Position numbers and translations under genes: made by a program. DNA of 64,000 bases, taken from positions 39,567,744-39,631,743 of the forward strand of contig OX637393.1 of the NCBI GenBank assembly GCA_951799425.1, read 5' to 3'. The notes beneath the pieces were generated by a model that saw only the letters and a list, made by a program, of their open reading frames with translations, was not told the DNA's origin and did not search any database. This document shows positions 49,318 to 59,327 of the stretch, piece by piece. This DNA comes from Ilex aquifolium (Eukaryota; Streptophyta; Magnoliopsida; Aquifoliales; Aquifoliaceae). Within the stretch, counting starts at the first letter, position 1. Every line of letters starts with the position of its first letter.

Positions 49318-49417
49318 GTTTTCCATGTAACAGAGCTATTTTCAATAAAAATAAACGAGTCTTTTATGATTTCCGAAGAAAGGAATGTGCAACAAGTACA
49401 TATGGAACAAGCTCTGC

Positions 49418-49850
49418 AGTTAACGACAAGCTTCTCAGCTTATAAAAAGTCAAGATGAGCTCTTCAGCTCATAAACAATCGATAAACTTCTCAGCTTATA
49501 AAATTCAAGATGAGCTCTTCAGCTCATATACAATCGATAAGCTTCTCAGCTTATAAAATTCAAGATGAGCTCTTCAGCTCATAAACAAACGATAAGCTTC
49601 TCAGCTTATAAAATTCAAGATGAGCTCTTCAGCTCATATACAATCGATAAGCTTCTCAGCTTATAAAATTCAAGATGAGCTCTTCAGCTCATAAACAAAC
49701 GATAAGCTTCTCAGCTTATAAAATTCAAGATGAGCTCTTCAGCTCATAAACAAACGATAAGCTTCTCAGCTTATAAAATTCAAGATGAGCTCTTCAGCTC
49801 GTATATAAGCAATAAGCTTCTAAGCTCATAAAATTCAAGCTGGTCTCTTC
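49418..49850 (+). repeat. 55-bp tandem repeat, about 8 copies, after pol
   Basis: The phase marker GCTTCTCAGC recurs at 49430, 49486, 49541, 49596, 49651, 49706, 49761 and 49816 (offsets 56 then 55). Each unit holds two small imperfect palindromes, AAGCTTCTCAGCTT and GAGCTCTTCAGCTC. Alternate units differ in CATATACAATC versus CATAAACAAAC, which suggests growth by doubled units. Confidence 0.92.
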
Positions 49851-50013
49851 TTGGAGACACCAATAGTCTTTCCCCCACGATCAGTAGTCTTCGTGTGCTG
49901 CCCATGCACTCAAAGACCCCAATACTGATGAAGACCACGGTAGTTCCTGACCTTCTCCGAATGATAAAGATCATCTCTCAGCTTCATGTCTAATACAGAA
50001 GATGTCAGTACAA

Positions 50014-50239
50014 ACATGACCTTCTGTTTTCTATCCACGTTCGTGTTCTGAACGCGAAGAATGTGCTGGAAGAGCTCAGTGTCTAAATCTATAGAATTCA
50101 GAATGAGTTCCTTAGCTCATAAGAGACATGACCTTCTGTTTTCCATCCACGTTCGTGTTCTGAACGCGAAGGATGTGCTGGAAGAGCTCAGTGTCTAAAT
50201 TTACAGAATTCAGAATGAGCTCCATAGCTCATAAGAGAT
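50014..50239 (+). repeat. 113-bp tandem duplication
   Basis: Copies start at 50014 and 50127 (ACATGACCTTCTGTTTTC...) and share the AACGCGAAGRATGTGCTGGA core with few differences. The end of each copy (GAATGAGYTCC.TAGCTCATAAGAG) resembles half of the 55-bp unit. Confidence 0.88.
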
Positions 50240-50391
50240 GACCCCCTCAGATCATACATGGACATGCACATTCAAAAAAGAAAGAGCTGATATTCAAAAA
50301 ATCTAAGAGTACAGGCGTTCAAGAAAATATAAAGAGAGACATAGTTTGGCATCATTCAAAGAAAGAGAGGGAGTACAAGGAGGTAGAACTC

Positions 50392-51488
50392 CTAATCCTT
50401 CTTAAGCTGTGACTTCAGCTCGGCCACTTCCTCCTTCAGGCGAGCATTCTCCCCCTTTAGCTCATCTCTTTCTTGCTCAGCCTTATAGAGTGAATCAAGA
50501 AGCTTCTGACCCGCTGGAGTAAGAAAAATAGTGGAAAGAGAGTCAGGTGAGAAAGAGTCATCCCTTTTACGCCTCTTTGAGCTCACACCAGTGTCCCACT
50601 CCTCGTTGGAATCCCTTTCCTCGTCAGAATAAGAAAAAGAGGTCTAGGAAGAATAGGGAACAGAGGAAAATTCATACTCGGTAGCCTCAGCCCCAAGCAA
50701 ATAAAGGTTGGCACTCGTCATCAACTCAGAATAAGTCCTCGGCTCCACAAGCAACAGCTCATCAATGCTCGTCATCTCAGGCACGTCCAGATCAGGTGGA
50801 CCTGCGCAACAAGAATATAATAAGAATATGTCTTCAAAAAAAAATATATATAATACAACAGCGATATACAATATGTTCAAGAGAGCTCAGCTCGATCTTA
50901 CCAATACGAGAGAAGCTCTTCCAGGAACGCGGAATCTTGGCATCACGACAGCGAACCTCAGGAGACCGCCAAGACTCCCCAGAAGCAAAAAAAAAAACGT
51001 TTAGACCACCCTTCAGGATTGGAAGGAAGACCTAGAACCAAACGAGGTAAATTAAAGTGCCTCCAACGAAAGAAGCTGAAGCAGAGGGCATCGTCTTCCT
51101 CGATCTCGAAGAAGTAAAGGAACTCATAAACATAGGGAAACCTACCGTTGCCATATAGGCGCCAGAACAGGAAGAAGCTCACCATAGCAGCCCATCCTCG
51201 TGGGGAAAGGCGAGAGGGGCATAGGCCATAGTAGGCAAGAACTCGCCCTATAGCCGGATGAATGGGAAGACGAAGTCCCATGTCCATGGCGTTTTTAAAA
51301 AAGCAGACACCCCCTCGAGGAAGGTAGTTGCAGGGCTCGTCAGGGGCAGAGACTCGCAAAGGCAAATCAAGATCAGGAAAGAACCGTTTCTTGATGGCTT
51401 CCAAATCAGAGGGCTCTAAGAGTGAAGGAGATAGGTAGCGACAGTGCCACTTCCATTCGATTCTAAAGGAAGTGTGTTCCTTGAACAA
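50392..51488 (-). pseudogene. Element 2 antisense gene copy A (aORF-A), shortened and broken
   Basis: Reads against pol. Exon 1 (from at least 51488) carries the same domain as element 1's aORF: FFKNAMDMGLRLPIHPAIGR, PRGWAAMVSFFLFWRL and NPEGWSKRFFF. One surplus base in an 11-T run (plus strand A run 50987-50997) shifts the frame straight after FFF. Past it, the matching tail continues to a donor GT near 50903. An acceptor near 50805 opens GPPDLDVPEMTS, matching element 1's third exon. An in-frame TAG near 50645 follows, then a short coiled coil (AEQERDELKGENARLKEEV) to 50392. It lacks the long coiled coil and RRKA motif. The true start is not clear. Confidence 0.6.
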
Positions 51489-52205
51489 AGAAGAAGCAGA
51501 GGCAGCTATTAAAGGTTATGGTAAAGACAGAGAATGGTCACGAAAGGCCAAGAAGAAACTCAGAAGTATTTCTCGCAAAAGAGAAAGAGACTCAGCAGAT
51601 GATAGGAGACTTAAAGAAGGTTGTAAGTTTTTAGGAAACCAAGAGCCACATGAAAGGGAGTCGGCTGTCTTTTTGGTTTCTTAATTAATAAAGGTGGTTA
51701 CGGTTATGGAAAACGGTTGGGAAAAAGGCGGGAAACGGAATCAGCACAAGATTACACCTCTTAATGCACTCAAAACAACCAAAGAGAGTTCTGACCCCAC
51801 CCAAACAGAATACTCCTCATATTTGAGCTCAGCTCGGTTGGCAACATAGCACCTCTATAGCTAGTCTTTGAGACCTTCAGTTCCAAGAACCTTGCTCACA
51901 TCAGCATGATGAAGTTCCTGATGGGTTCCTTAGTTCATCAGAAGAACTTGGCAGCTCATGAAGCCCATAATCTTGCTTCAAGAAGGACTGAAGCACTTCT
52001 CAAAGCAAGGGGGGCAAGGGAAGTACAAGGAGATTCAGAAATTATTTTATGAAGTTTGTAAGTTATGTCTCAAATCACAACACATCACACATCACAATTC
52101 AAAACGAGATTCAGAAATTACTTTATGAAGTTTGTATTCCAAAACACAAGTTCGAAGTACAGAGGAAAAAGAAGAAGATAGAATTACATGAGCACAGAAA
52201 GAGCT

Positions 52206-54855
52206 CTAAGTATCTAAAGAAGGAGTAATTGAAGGATCTCGCAGCTCGGCAGATGAGCCCTCAGCAGCAGAAGGTAGGGAAGAGCTTCCAGAAATGCCAG
52301 CCACGAGGGTCCCTGATCCCCTTGATTCCGAATTTTGAGCAAGAGCCTCAGTCACCAGGTCAGCTGAAAACGGTGTAATGACAGGAACAGCAGGAGCTGC
52401 AGTGGGGAGCTCAGGAATCGCAGTTGGGAGCTCAGGAATTACAGCTTCGGAAGTCCCAGTGGCAGGTACGTCATGACTCAAGGCTTCAGCTGATGGGATT
52501 GAGGCATCCTCCTCATTATCAGAGTCAGACTCTTCCATTTCTTCCTCGGTGGGGATAGAGAAGTTGAAGTCGAGGTCAGGAAAAGCTTTGATAGCCTTGC
52601 GCCTAAAGGCGAGCCACCCAGTAACCCACAAGGTGGTAGCCTCATCTTTCAGCTCGGCTACCTCTCTATCCCTCTGTTTGACCAGGTCTTTCTGCACCTC
52701 GAGCTCCTCGCAGAGCTTGCCGTTTGCTTCGTTAAGGGCGAGGTAATCCTGCTGTGCCTGGCTGAGTTCTTTCTTGGTATCAAAGGCCTCTTGACTAGCC
52801 TTTGACCATGCCTCAGTCTTGAGCATCAGATCCTCCCTGGTTATCCGTAGCTCATCCCGAGCTTTTTTTTCCCCTTCCTCAGCTCTGACCTTGACGGTTA
52901 AGGTATGCTTGAGGTCGGAGGCTTGCTTCGCTGTTTGCTCCTTAAGGCTTTGCACCTGAGCCCTGAGATCCTCGTTTTCAAGGGATAACTCAGTAACTTT
53001 GACCTCATATGCCTTCAGGGCCTTCGCAGAGCGCTCATGAGACCGGATCCGGTGCAATAAACCTTTCGCATGGAGGGCAGCCTGAGATATAAAGGAAGAT
53101 CATCAAAGTTGTGTAAAGCTGTTATACAAGGGTAAATAGAGCTGAAAAGGTACTAGTACTCACAGCAGCTGCCCCTTGAAAAGCTGAGGTGATGGATTCC
53201 TCGAGAGGCACAGAAGCAGCCTTCAGGACATATGACTCAGAAAAAATAGAGGAAATAACTCCCGCAGCTAGATCCATGTTGTCGAAGTAAGAATCCTTAT
53301 CCTCCTCTTCGGATTTTCCACCTCCCTCAACAATCTTCCTGGAGGCACTGTATTGGAAAGTGCTGGGGTGGAGATTGGGGATCAGCCCCAAAGCCCTCTC
53401 AACCTCGGAAGAGGAAGGGGAAGACTGACCTCCCACTTGAGTTGGTACCAACGCAGGCTGAGCCTCTGGAGCGGAAGAGGTGACTGCAGTTTGAGGAGAG
53501 CAGGATGAGGAAGGCAACGCCTTCGTGGGGGCCGTTTCTTTAACATATGAGGAGGGCAAAGACACCTTCAACCTTGGAATTTTAACTCGGGTGATTGGGC
53601 CACTCCCAGAGCTGACCTGGGCCTTGCGCTTGGTGGATTTACCACCTCCCATCAACTCCTCAACCTTGGCCTTGAGCTCTTCGGAAGTAGACTTCATGGT
53701 GGAGGGACCTGGAAGGTCTGAGTTGAGTCAGGAAATATAAAAGAAAAAGAGGAAGGTCTGAAATGAGCAAGGAGAAAACTACTACCTGGCACCTCAGGTA
53801 CAGGTACTGGGAGGGGTATAGGCGCCTCGACGGAGAGAGGAATATGGGATTCTATAACTATCCCAGGGGAACTGAGCCCTTGCGCTACAAGAACAAGGGG
53901 TCTGATGAGCTCAGAATATCTTGCTGTAGGGCACCTCCCTAACCTTAGCAGCACCTCCTCGTCCTTCGAACTAAGCTCAAGCCTCCCACCTAGGAACCCA
54001 TATAAACAAGGCGAGGTCAGAAAAGGTTACAAAGCCCGATCGCAAGCAAGGTTAGACAAAGGCTTACCCAGGTTTTCGGAGACAGACCAAGCCCTAGGAA
54101 TTGGAAGGGTGTCTATCTTATCCGCAGGATCGTACTCCCATTGTGAGCCCTCCACGAAAAAAGAATTGTTTTTTCCAATGCTTGTGGGAGCTCGGAGGGT
54201 CAGCGATGATCACTTTGGTCTTGGTACGTCTGGAGATATATAGAAAGCCCTCCGAGGAATTATACTTGACATTGTAAAAGTGGGTAAGCAGGGAAATAGT
54301 AGGAACCCCAAGCTTATGAATTTTGAAAAAGACAAGTAGACCCACCAAGATTCCCTAGAAATTAGGAGGAAGCTGAGCAGGACAGACATTGAAATGTTGA
54401 AGAACGCCCTTTATGAAAGGGTGAAGTGGAAAACGCAGCCCATTTTCGAAGGCAGCTACGAAGAAGCAGACCTTCTTGTGGACATGAGAGACATAGGGGG
54501 TATACTCATCCGGGCACCAGTATTTAACCCCTGGTGGGAAACCATAACGAGCACTCAAAATCTTCATGAGGGAAGAGCTGACCTCACTACGACCTACGTT
54601 CTCAGCATGACTAAAGGCGGACGACACCCCTGGAGCCGAAACACCTACACCACTCACTTTGCCCTTCCCCTTGTTCGGGGCCACAGGGGGTAGTGTAGAG
54701 GAAGGCTTGGCAGTGGGTGCATAAGCTTCGACATAGTCAACACCAGGGAAATTGTCGATCTCCTCACCTACGGCTCCTAGGTCAGAGTCTTCTTCGACTG
54801 ACTGATCTCCTAAGAGGGAAACAGAGGAAGGGGTGCCCTTGGAAGAAGCAGACAT
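52206..54855 (-). pseudogene. Element 2 antisense gene copy B (aORF-B), broken
   Basis: I start it at 54855 (MSASSKGTPSS); the frame is open back to 55269. Exon 1 holds the domain (FFVAAFENGLRFPLHPFIKG), with a TAG at 54355-54357 where relatives have Trp, and a one-base surplus after FFF near 54155. Then come a donor near 54067, an exon 53989-53786, an exon 53708-53164 (Ser/Pro-rich) and a last exon 53081-52206: a coiled coil ending FRRKAIKAFPDLDFNF and an acidic ESDSDNEED tail. Exon order, intron sites and C-terminal motif match the aORF of element 1. The function is unknown. Confidence 0.65.
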
Positions 54856-55485
54856 AGCTGGGCAGGAAAATGGAAGTTTGAAAGACCTGTAGAGAGGAGG
54901 AATTTCAGAAAAACACTCCTTAAGAACTTTGGGGTTGACACAACTATGAACAATGATAAAAATTCTAGCGGTGGAGTAAGGGTCCAGAAAATAGGGAAGA
55001 TGAATCAAGGAAAAGCCTTTATTCCTAAAATAGCAGAACCGAAAAGTCCAAAAATGTAGAAACCACCTCAGATTCGAGGGATCCAGAACGGAAATAACAG
55101 GTAAAGAACCAAGAACGTACCTAATCGGGAATGAACAGCAAGCCAAAGGTCGAAGGAAGCAAACCACCCACGCCAATTCGAAGGAAAGAGAGTCGCAACA
55201 AAGCCCTAAATTCGCCGAAGGATTGGGAAATCTGAATCCACAAGGAAGATGGAGGGTTTGGAGTTTCAAGAAGGAAAAATGGCCGTTAGCGTCCAGTCGA
55301 AGGCATTTAAAGACAACTGCACCGAGTGGAGAACGTACGCGGGAAACGAGGGAAAAAAATGATTACTCGTAACCGTCAGGAGCCTGTCCACACGAAAACC
55401 GAGGTCGGTATCCGGAGCTCAGCTCTAACTGGACCTCAGCTCAGCCCCTACCCAAGATCAATTGGGCTAAGGGCTAGGGGGCAAC

Positions 55486-56105
55486 TGATGGTACCCAAAA
55501 TTAATCACAAGTGCGAGCTCAGCCCAGGAGGTTAGGTCTGGAGGTCGGGTCAAAACTCCTGAGCTCAGAGGATCGGAGCTCAGGCTCCATCCAAGCGAAA
55601 CAATAGCCAAATCAGCAGGGGAAACAGCTGGATAATAGCCAGCATCACCCAAGCGGAAATCATGCAACGTCCAAAGAAGGGAACCCTTAGTCGATTAGGA
55701 CCCCCTCCTAAGATTAAGGAAGATCCCATGAATAGGGGGCAAAGATCTTGGCAGAGATCCTGGAGAATAGGAGACAATATTATAAGTACTGTACATTTCC
55801 ATGAGGGAGGGGGGCAATAGAGCCACGAAGAACCTTAAGGCCTCCCTTACTACATTGTAACACATTCAGCATCATCAATAAAGAAGAGGAGCTAGAGACT
55901 CCATTGCAGAGTGGACTAGTCGAGCTCCGGCCGGTGAACCACTATAATTCTGTTGTGTTACCACCCATTTCATTGATTCCCCTAAACGTCAACTAGCATT
56001 GCTAGACACGAGCCTTGCAGCTCAGATACCACACTTAACTCCACGCATATCACTCATACGAATCAATCTTGTTTCATAGCTCATTCACGTAGATTTACAC
56101 TATCA
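55486..56105 (+). repeat. Element 2 3' LTR (620 bp)
   Basis: Starts TGATGGTACCC right after the G-rich polypurine tract and ends ACACTATCA. The differences from the 5' LTR are mostly C/T or A/G. Confidence 0.92.
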
Positions 56106-57367
56106 ATAATAATAATAAGAAAAAATATCTTTTTTATATAATAATTATGTCGGTGCTTAATGAATAGTTACAAATAATTAACATTTTATGTCTATAATAC
56201 TAATTAAACATGTTAGTTTTGTGTTAATTTCGTGTTACTATACAAACAAAAAAACAAAGAAAGTGTTTATTTTTAAATAAACGGGTTGATGGTGTCAATT
56301 TTGAGTTTGACTGATTGAACTGAATATGAGTCTTTTATATTTCTTGTTCGCGTGTCAAGTCATTTTTAAGTTCGTGTCGAGTTATAATCAAGTTCTTGTC
56401 ATAAAATTCGTGTCGAGTTCGAGTCGTGTTATCGTGTTGAGTCGAAAATTTTCACCCCTAGTTAAGATGATTTTTTTTTAATTTTTAATTTATTTAATTT
56501 TTAATTTTTAAAATTTTTAATTTTTAAAATTTTTTTTAAATTTTTTTAAAAAAAAATATATATAAATACATATTTTATCATTGTATTTTTATGTGAAATT
56601 AATGTATACATAATATATGTATATATTAAAAAATATATAGACAAATAAGATACATCCCAACACAAATAATTAACTTTTCATCCACTTTCCTTTCGATTTT
56701 GGAGGGATTGTTTTGCTGAGTTGAAAGGAAAGTTAATTCATCAACTTTTTCATCCTTCATATTTTTCTTCCTTACCTAATATGATGTTTTATTTATCTCT
56801 CCAACTTTTCATCCTTCCAACTTTCCATCATACCAAACGGAGCATTATTTTTTTCTTAACGAATCATTCACCATTAATGAATGGAGAATCCACTTATTAT
56901 GATGGGTCTCATTTAAATACATGATTGATGATCAGTCAAAAATAGAATTGATGAGAAAATTTATTAGAAGAGATTTCACGATATATGATAGGTGGTATAT
57001 TATTGAACGAAATTGATTAAGTCTATGTTAAAGGGGATCTAGATCTGATATTTTGCTATGAATTCAAATGAGATCCATTATATATACATTCTCGATGATC
57101 TATCATTAAAAAAAAAAAAAGGAAAGAAAGTTTGATTTTGATAATTCGGATGATGCTTGATGTTTCACAGAAGAAGTTTTGCAAACTAAAACTTATTTAT
57201 TAAAACCAATATTCCATTTTGATGAATATACCCAAGGAGTGCATGTGAAAGGATGGAGCAAAAGTGATGAGCTGTGAGGAACTTTTTACACTTTGCAGAA
57301 TCTAATTGGAAGTGATCACAACAAAACAATACTCTAATGAAAGAAAAGTATAAATAATTAATTTAAC

Positions 57368-57539
57368 GAGTAATGCTATATATCCTAAATTTATATCCCA
57401 AATGTTCATTCCAAATTAATAAGGATGGTTGAATCAGTGGGTCCCAAGTAAAAAAGTTGATGGGACCTACTCATCCAATGGTTCCCATTCATTTGGGATA
57501 CACATTTGTGATACAAATTTGTGATATAAAACATTACTC
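57368..57539. mobile_element. Small MITE, 172 bp
   Basis: Inverted ends GAGTAATGCTATAT and (complement of right end) GAGTAATGTTTTATAT, with perfect 9-bp flanks TAATTTAAC (57359-57367 and 57540-57548). The inside has ATCCCAAATG and CATTTGGGAT in inverse orientation around GTGGGTCCCA. The 9-bp TSD suggests a Mutator-like origin. Confidence 0.8.
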
Positions 57540-57853
57540 TAATTTAACACATATAAAACTCCTATTCACATTAAAAAATTAGTAATCATAGTCCACAAGG
57601 ACCAATTATGAAATACTTTTAATAAAGAAGTGCACATCTGTCCATTTCTGGCATGGCCAGTCACTTTCAATGAGAATTAAATTCTTTTTATTTCATGGAT
57701 CTTTCTAGAAATTACACCATTTTTTTTTAACTCCATTCAAGGGTTGAGGGTAGGGGTAGATTTCGACATATTTTCAATAAGTTTTTCTTACCTATTGTCT
57801 ATTATTATTTGGCGGCGTGACACAATTATAATCATCGGATATTTGGTAAAGGA

Positions 57854-58001
57854 AAATACTATATAACCCAAATTTACATCCCAAATGAAGGAGGACCATT
57901 AGATGAGTGAGTTCCATCAACTTTTTTAAATGAGACCTACTGATCTAATGATCCTCTTTTATTTGAGATGCAAATTTGAGTTAGGTTATATAACATTACT
58001 C
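57854..58001. mobile_element. Small MITE, 148 bp, same family as 57368-57539
   Basis: Left end AAATACTATATAACCCAAAT; complement of the right end GAGTAATGTTATATAACC. Perfect 12-bp flanks TTTGGTAAAGGA (57842-57853 and 58002-58013), of which 9 bp may be the true duplication. Confidence 0.75.
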
Positions 58002-59327
58002 TTTGGTAAAGGACATTTGGTAAATAAAAAAAAGAAGAAGCAATTAGTGGAATTTTAGGCAAATTTATCAAGCACCTAGGATTCAAATATTTCCAATAAG
58101 CTCCCCCACAAGGAAAAAGAAGTACAAAAAGTAAGGGCACTTTTGACCTATCACTTGGTTAGTGAACCTGTTGAGCATATTACCAGAATAATCTTACATA
58201 TTCCCTCCATCATTAAACCTTATTTAGTCAAAACACGTCAAAACCATTCCCACTCGCTCTCATCTGACATACTTCTCTACTCTCTCTCACCGTTTGCAAC
58301 GTGTCCTCTTCCATTGTCTGACCACACGTGTACGCATACGCTAGCGAGAACAGTATTTTTATGTACTTTCATAAAGAAATCACAACACCCGAGCTACTTG
58401 GACCATTCCTGAAACATTTTTCACCGTTTGGGAAACAGAATAATAATTACAGAATGTTCCTTTTAGTTTTTGAAATTGCACTACTGACATCGACCTACTT
58501 TCTTTTTCATACCAAACCTTGGTCGAAGTGATTAAAAAATAAAAACTTCTTCCCACTACCACCATCTCCACATTCATGGAACCCAATAGCATAAATTTGT
58601 TTCTACAAGTGTATCACCAGGTGTTTTTTTGGTGACGGTAAAAGTATAATTATTTTGTGCTCATCAGGTATGTTAGTGTAATTTTAAATTGTACTAATTG
58701 TTCAAACATTTATAATTTATAATATAAAATAGTACATACTTCAATAAGTTCATCATCCTGGTTACTAACATTTCTCTCAAAACCATTCACATTATACCGT
58801 ACCTTCAGACACGATTTACTCATAATTTAGTAAAACTCAAATTCCCTATCAATGGATCGGGTTTTAAACCGGATTCAAATTGATGGATATAATTTAATTT
58901 TTTTATTAATATTTGATTCTTAACATATTTAAATATAATTTATAAAAATAATATTCAATGAATAATTAAATTAAATTGAAATTACAATATTTAATTTAAA
59001 TTAATTAAGATTCAATCTAAATTCAATCCATTTACAGCTCAAATCACAAGGAATGTAAGTGTAATTTTCCCAAAACTAAATTTTTACCATTTTAAACCGC
59101 TAAACAAAACACAGTCCCTATATCTCAGCTCTCTCTCTCTCTCTCTCTCCTTATCACACCACCACCTCCTCCCCAAGTCCATCCCCAGAACCAGAATAAC
59201 ATCTCTCCTTCTCTCTCTCTCACAGACACACGCAGAAATCTAGAACCACCCTTTTCTCTCTCTATACTCATATAGGGATTCATATAATCACACAGACACA
59301 TCATATATATATTGTTTGCTAATAGTA

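Larger units (their letters stand above)
43406..56105 (+). mobile_element. Element 2: degenerate Tat-lineage Ty3/gypsy retrotransposon
   Basis: 12,700 bp on the plus strand. The two LTRs are 620 bp each (43406-44025 and 55486-56105), TGATGGTAC to ATCA. Flanks ATCAT and ATAAT match at 4 of 5. The primer-binding site at 44026-44046 matches element 1, and a polypurine tract (AAGGGCTAGGGGGCAAC) adjoins the 3' LTR. By hand count the LTRs differ at about 22 positions, almost all transitions, so it is roughly twice as diverged as element 1. Gag-pol is a pseudogene; two antisense genes and two tandem arrays occupy 49318-55485. Confidence 0.92.
43129..56460. mobile_element. hAT-like MITE, middle layer of the nest
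   Basis: Left terminus TAGGGATGACAATCGAGTCG; complement of the right terminus TAGGGGTGAAAATTTTCGAC. Both sub-terminal regions are rich in GTGTCG words. The 8-bp flanks GCTAAGAT (43121-43128) and GTTAAGAT (56461-56468) differ at one base. Own sequence is 43129-43405 plus 56106-56460. Confidence 0.7.
42972..56844. mobile_element. Tourist-like (PIF/Harbinger) MITE, outermost layer of a nest
   Basis: Left end TGCTTCGTTTGGTAGAAAGG; the complement of the right end is TGCTCCGTTTGGTATGATGG. Flanks are TTA (42969-42971) and TTA (56845-56847), the expected Harbinger-type duplication. Only 42972-43120 and 56469-56844 belong to this element (about 525 bp); the rest is later insertions. Confidence 0.65.
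56848..59327. other. Intergenic DNA and SPS promoter region
   Basis: No gene seen apart from the two small MITEs listed separately. The last about 200 bp (59125-59325) is TC-rich with a CT microsatellite (59128-59148) and further CTCTCT runs, as in many plant 5' leaders. I did not find a confident TATA box. Confidence 0.5.

Noticed and set aside
49430..50239. CRISPR-like regular repeats
   Set aside because: The units are contiguous tandem repeats without unique spacers, inside a retrotransposon of a plant nuclear genome.
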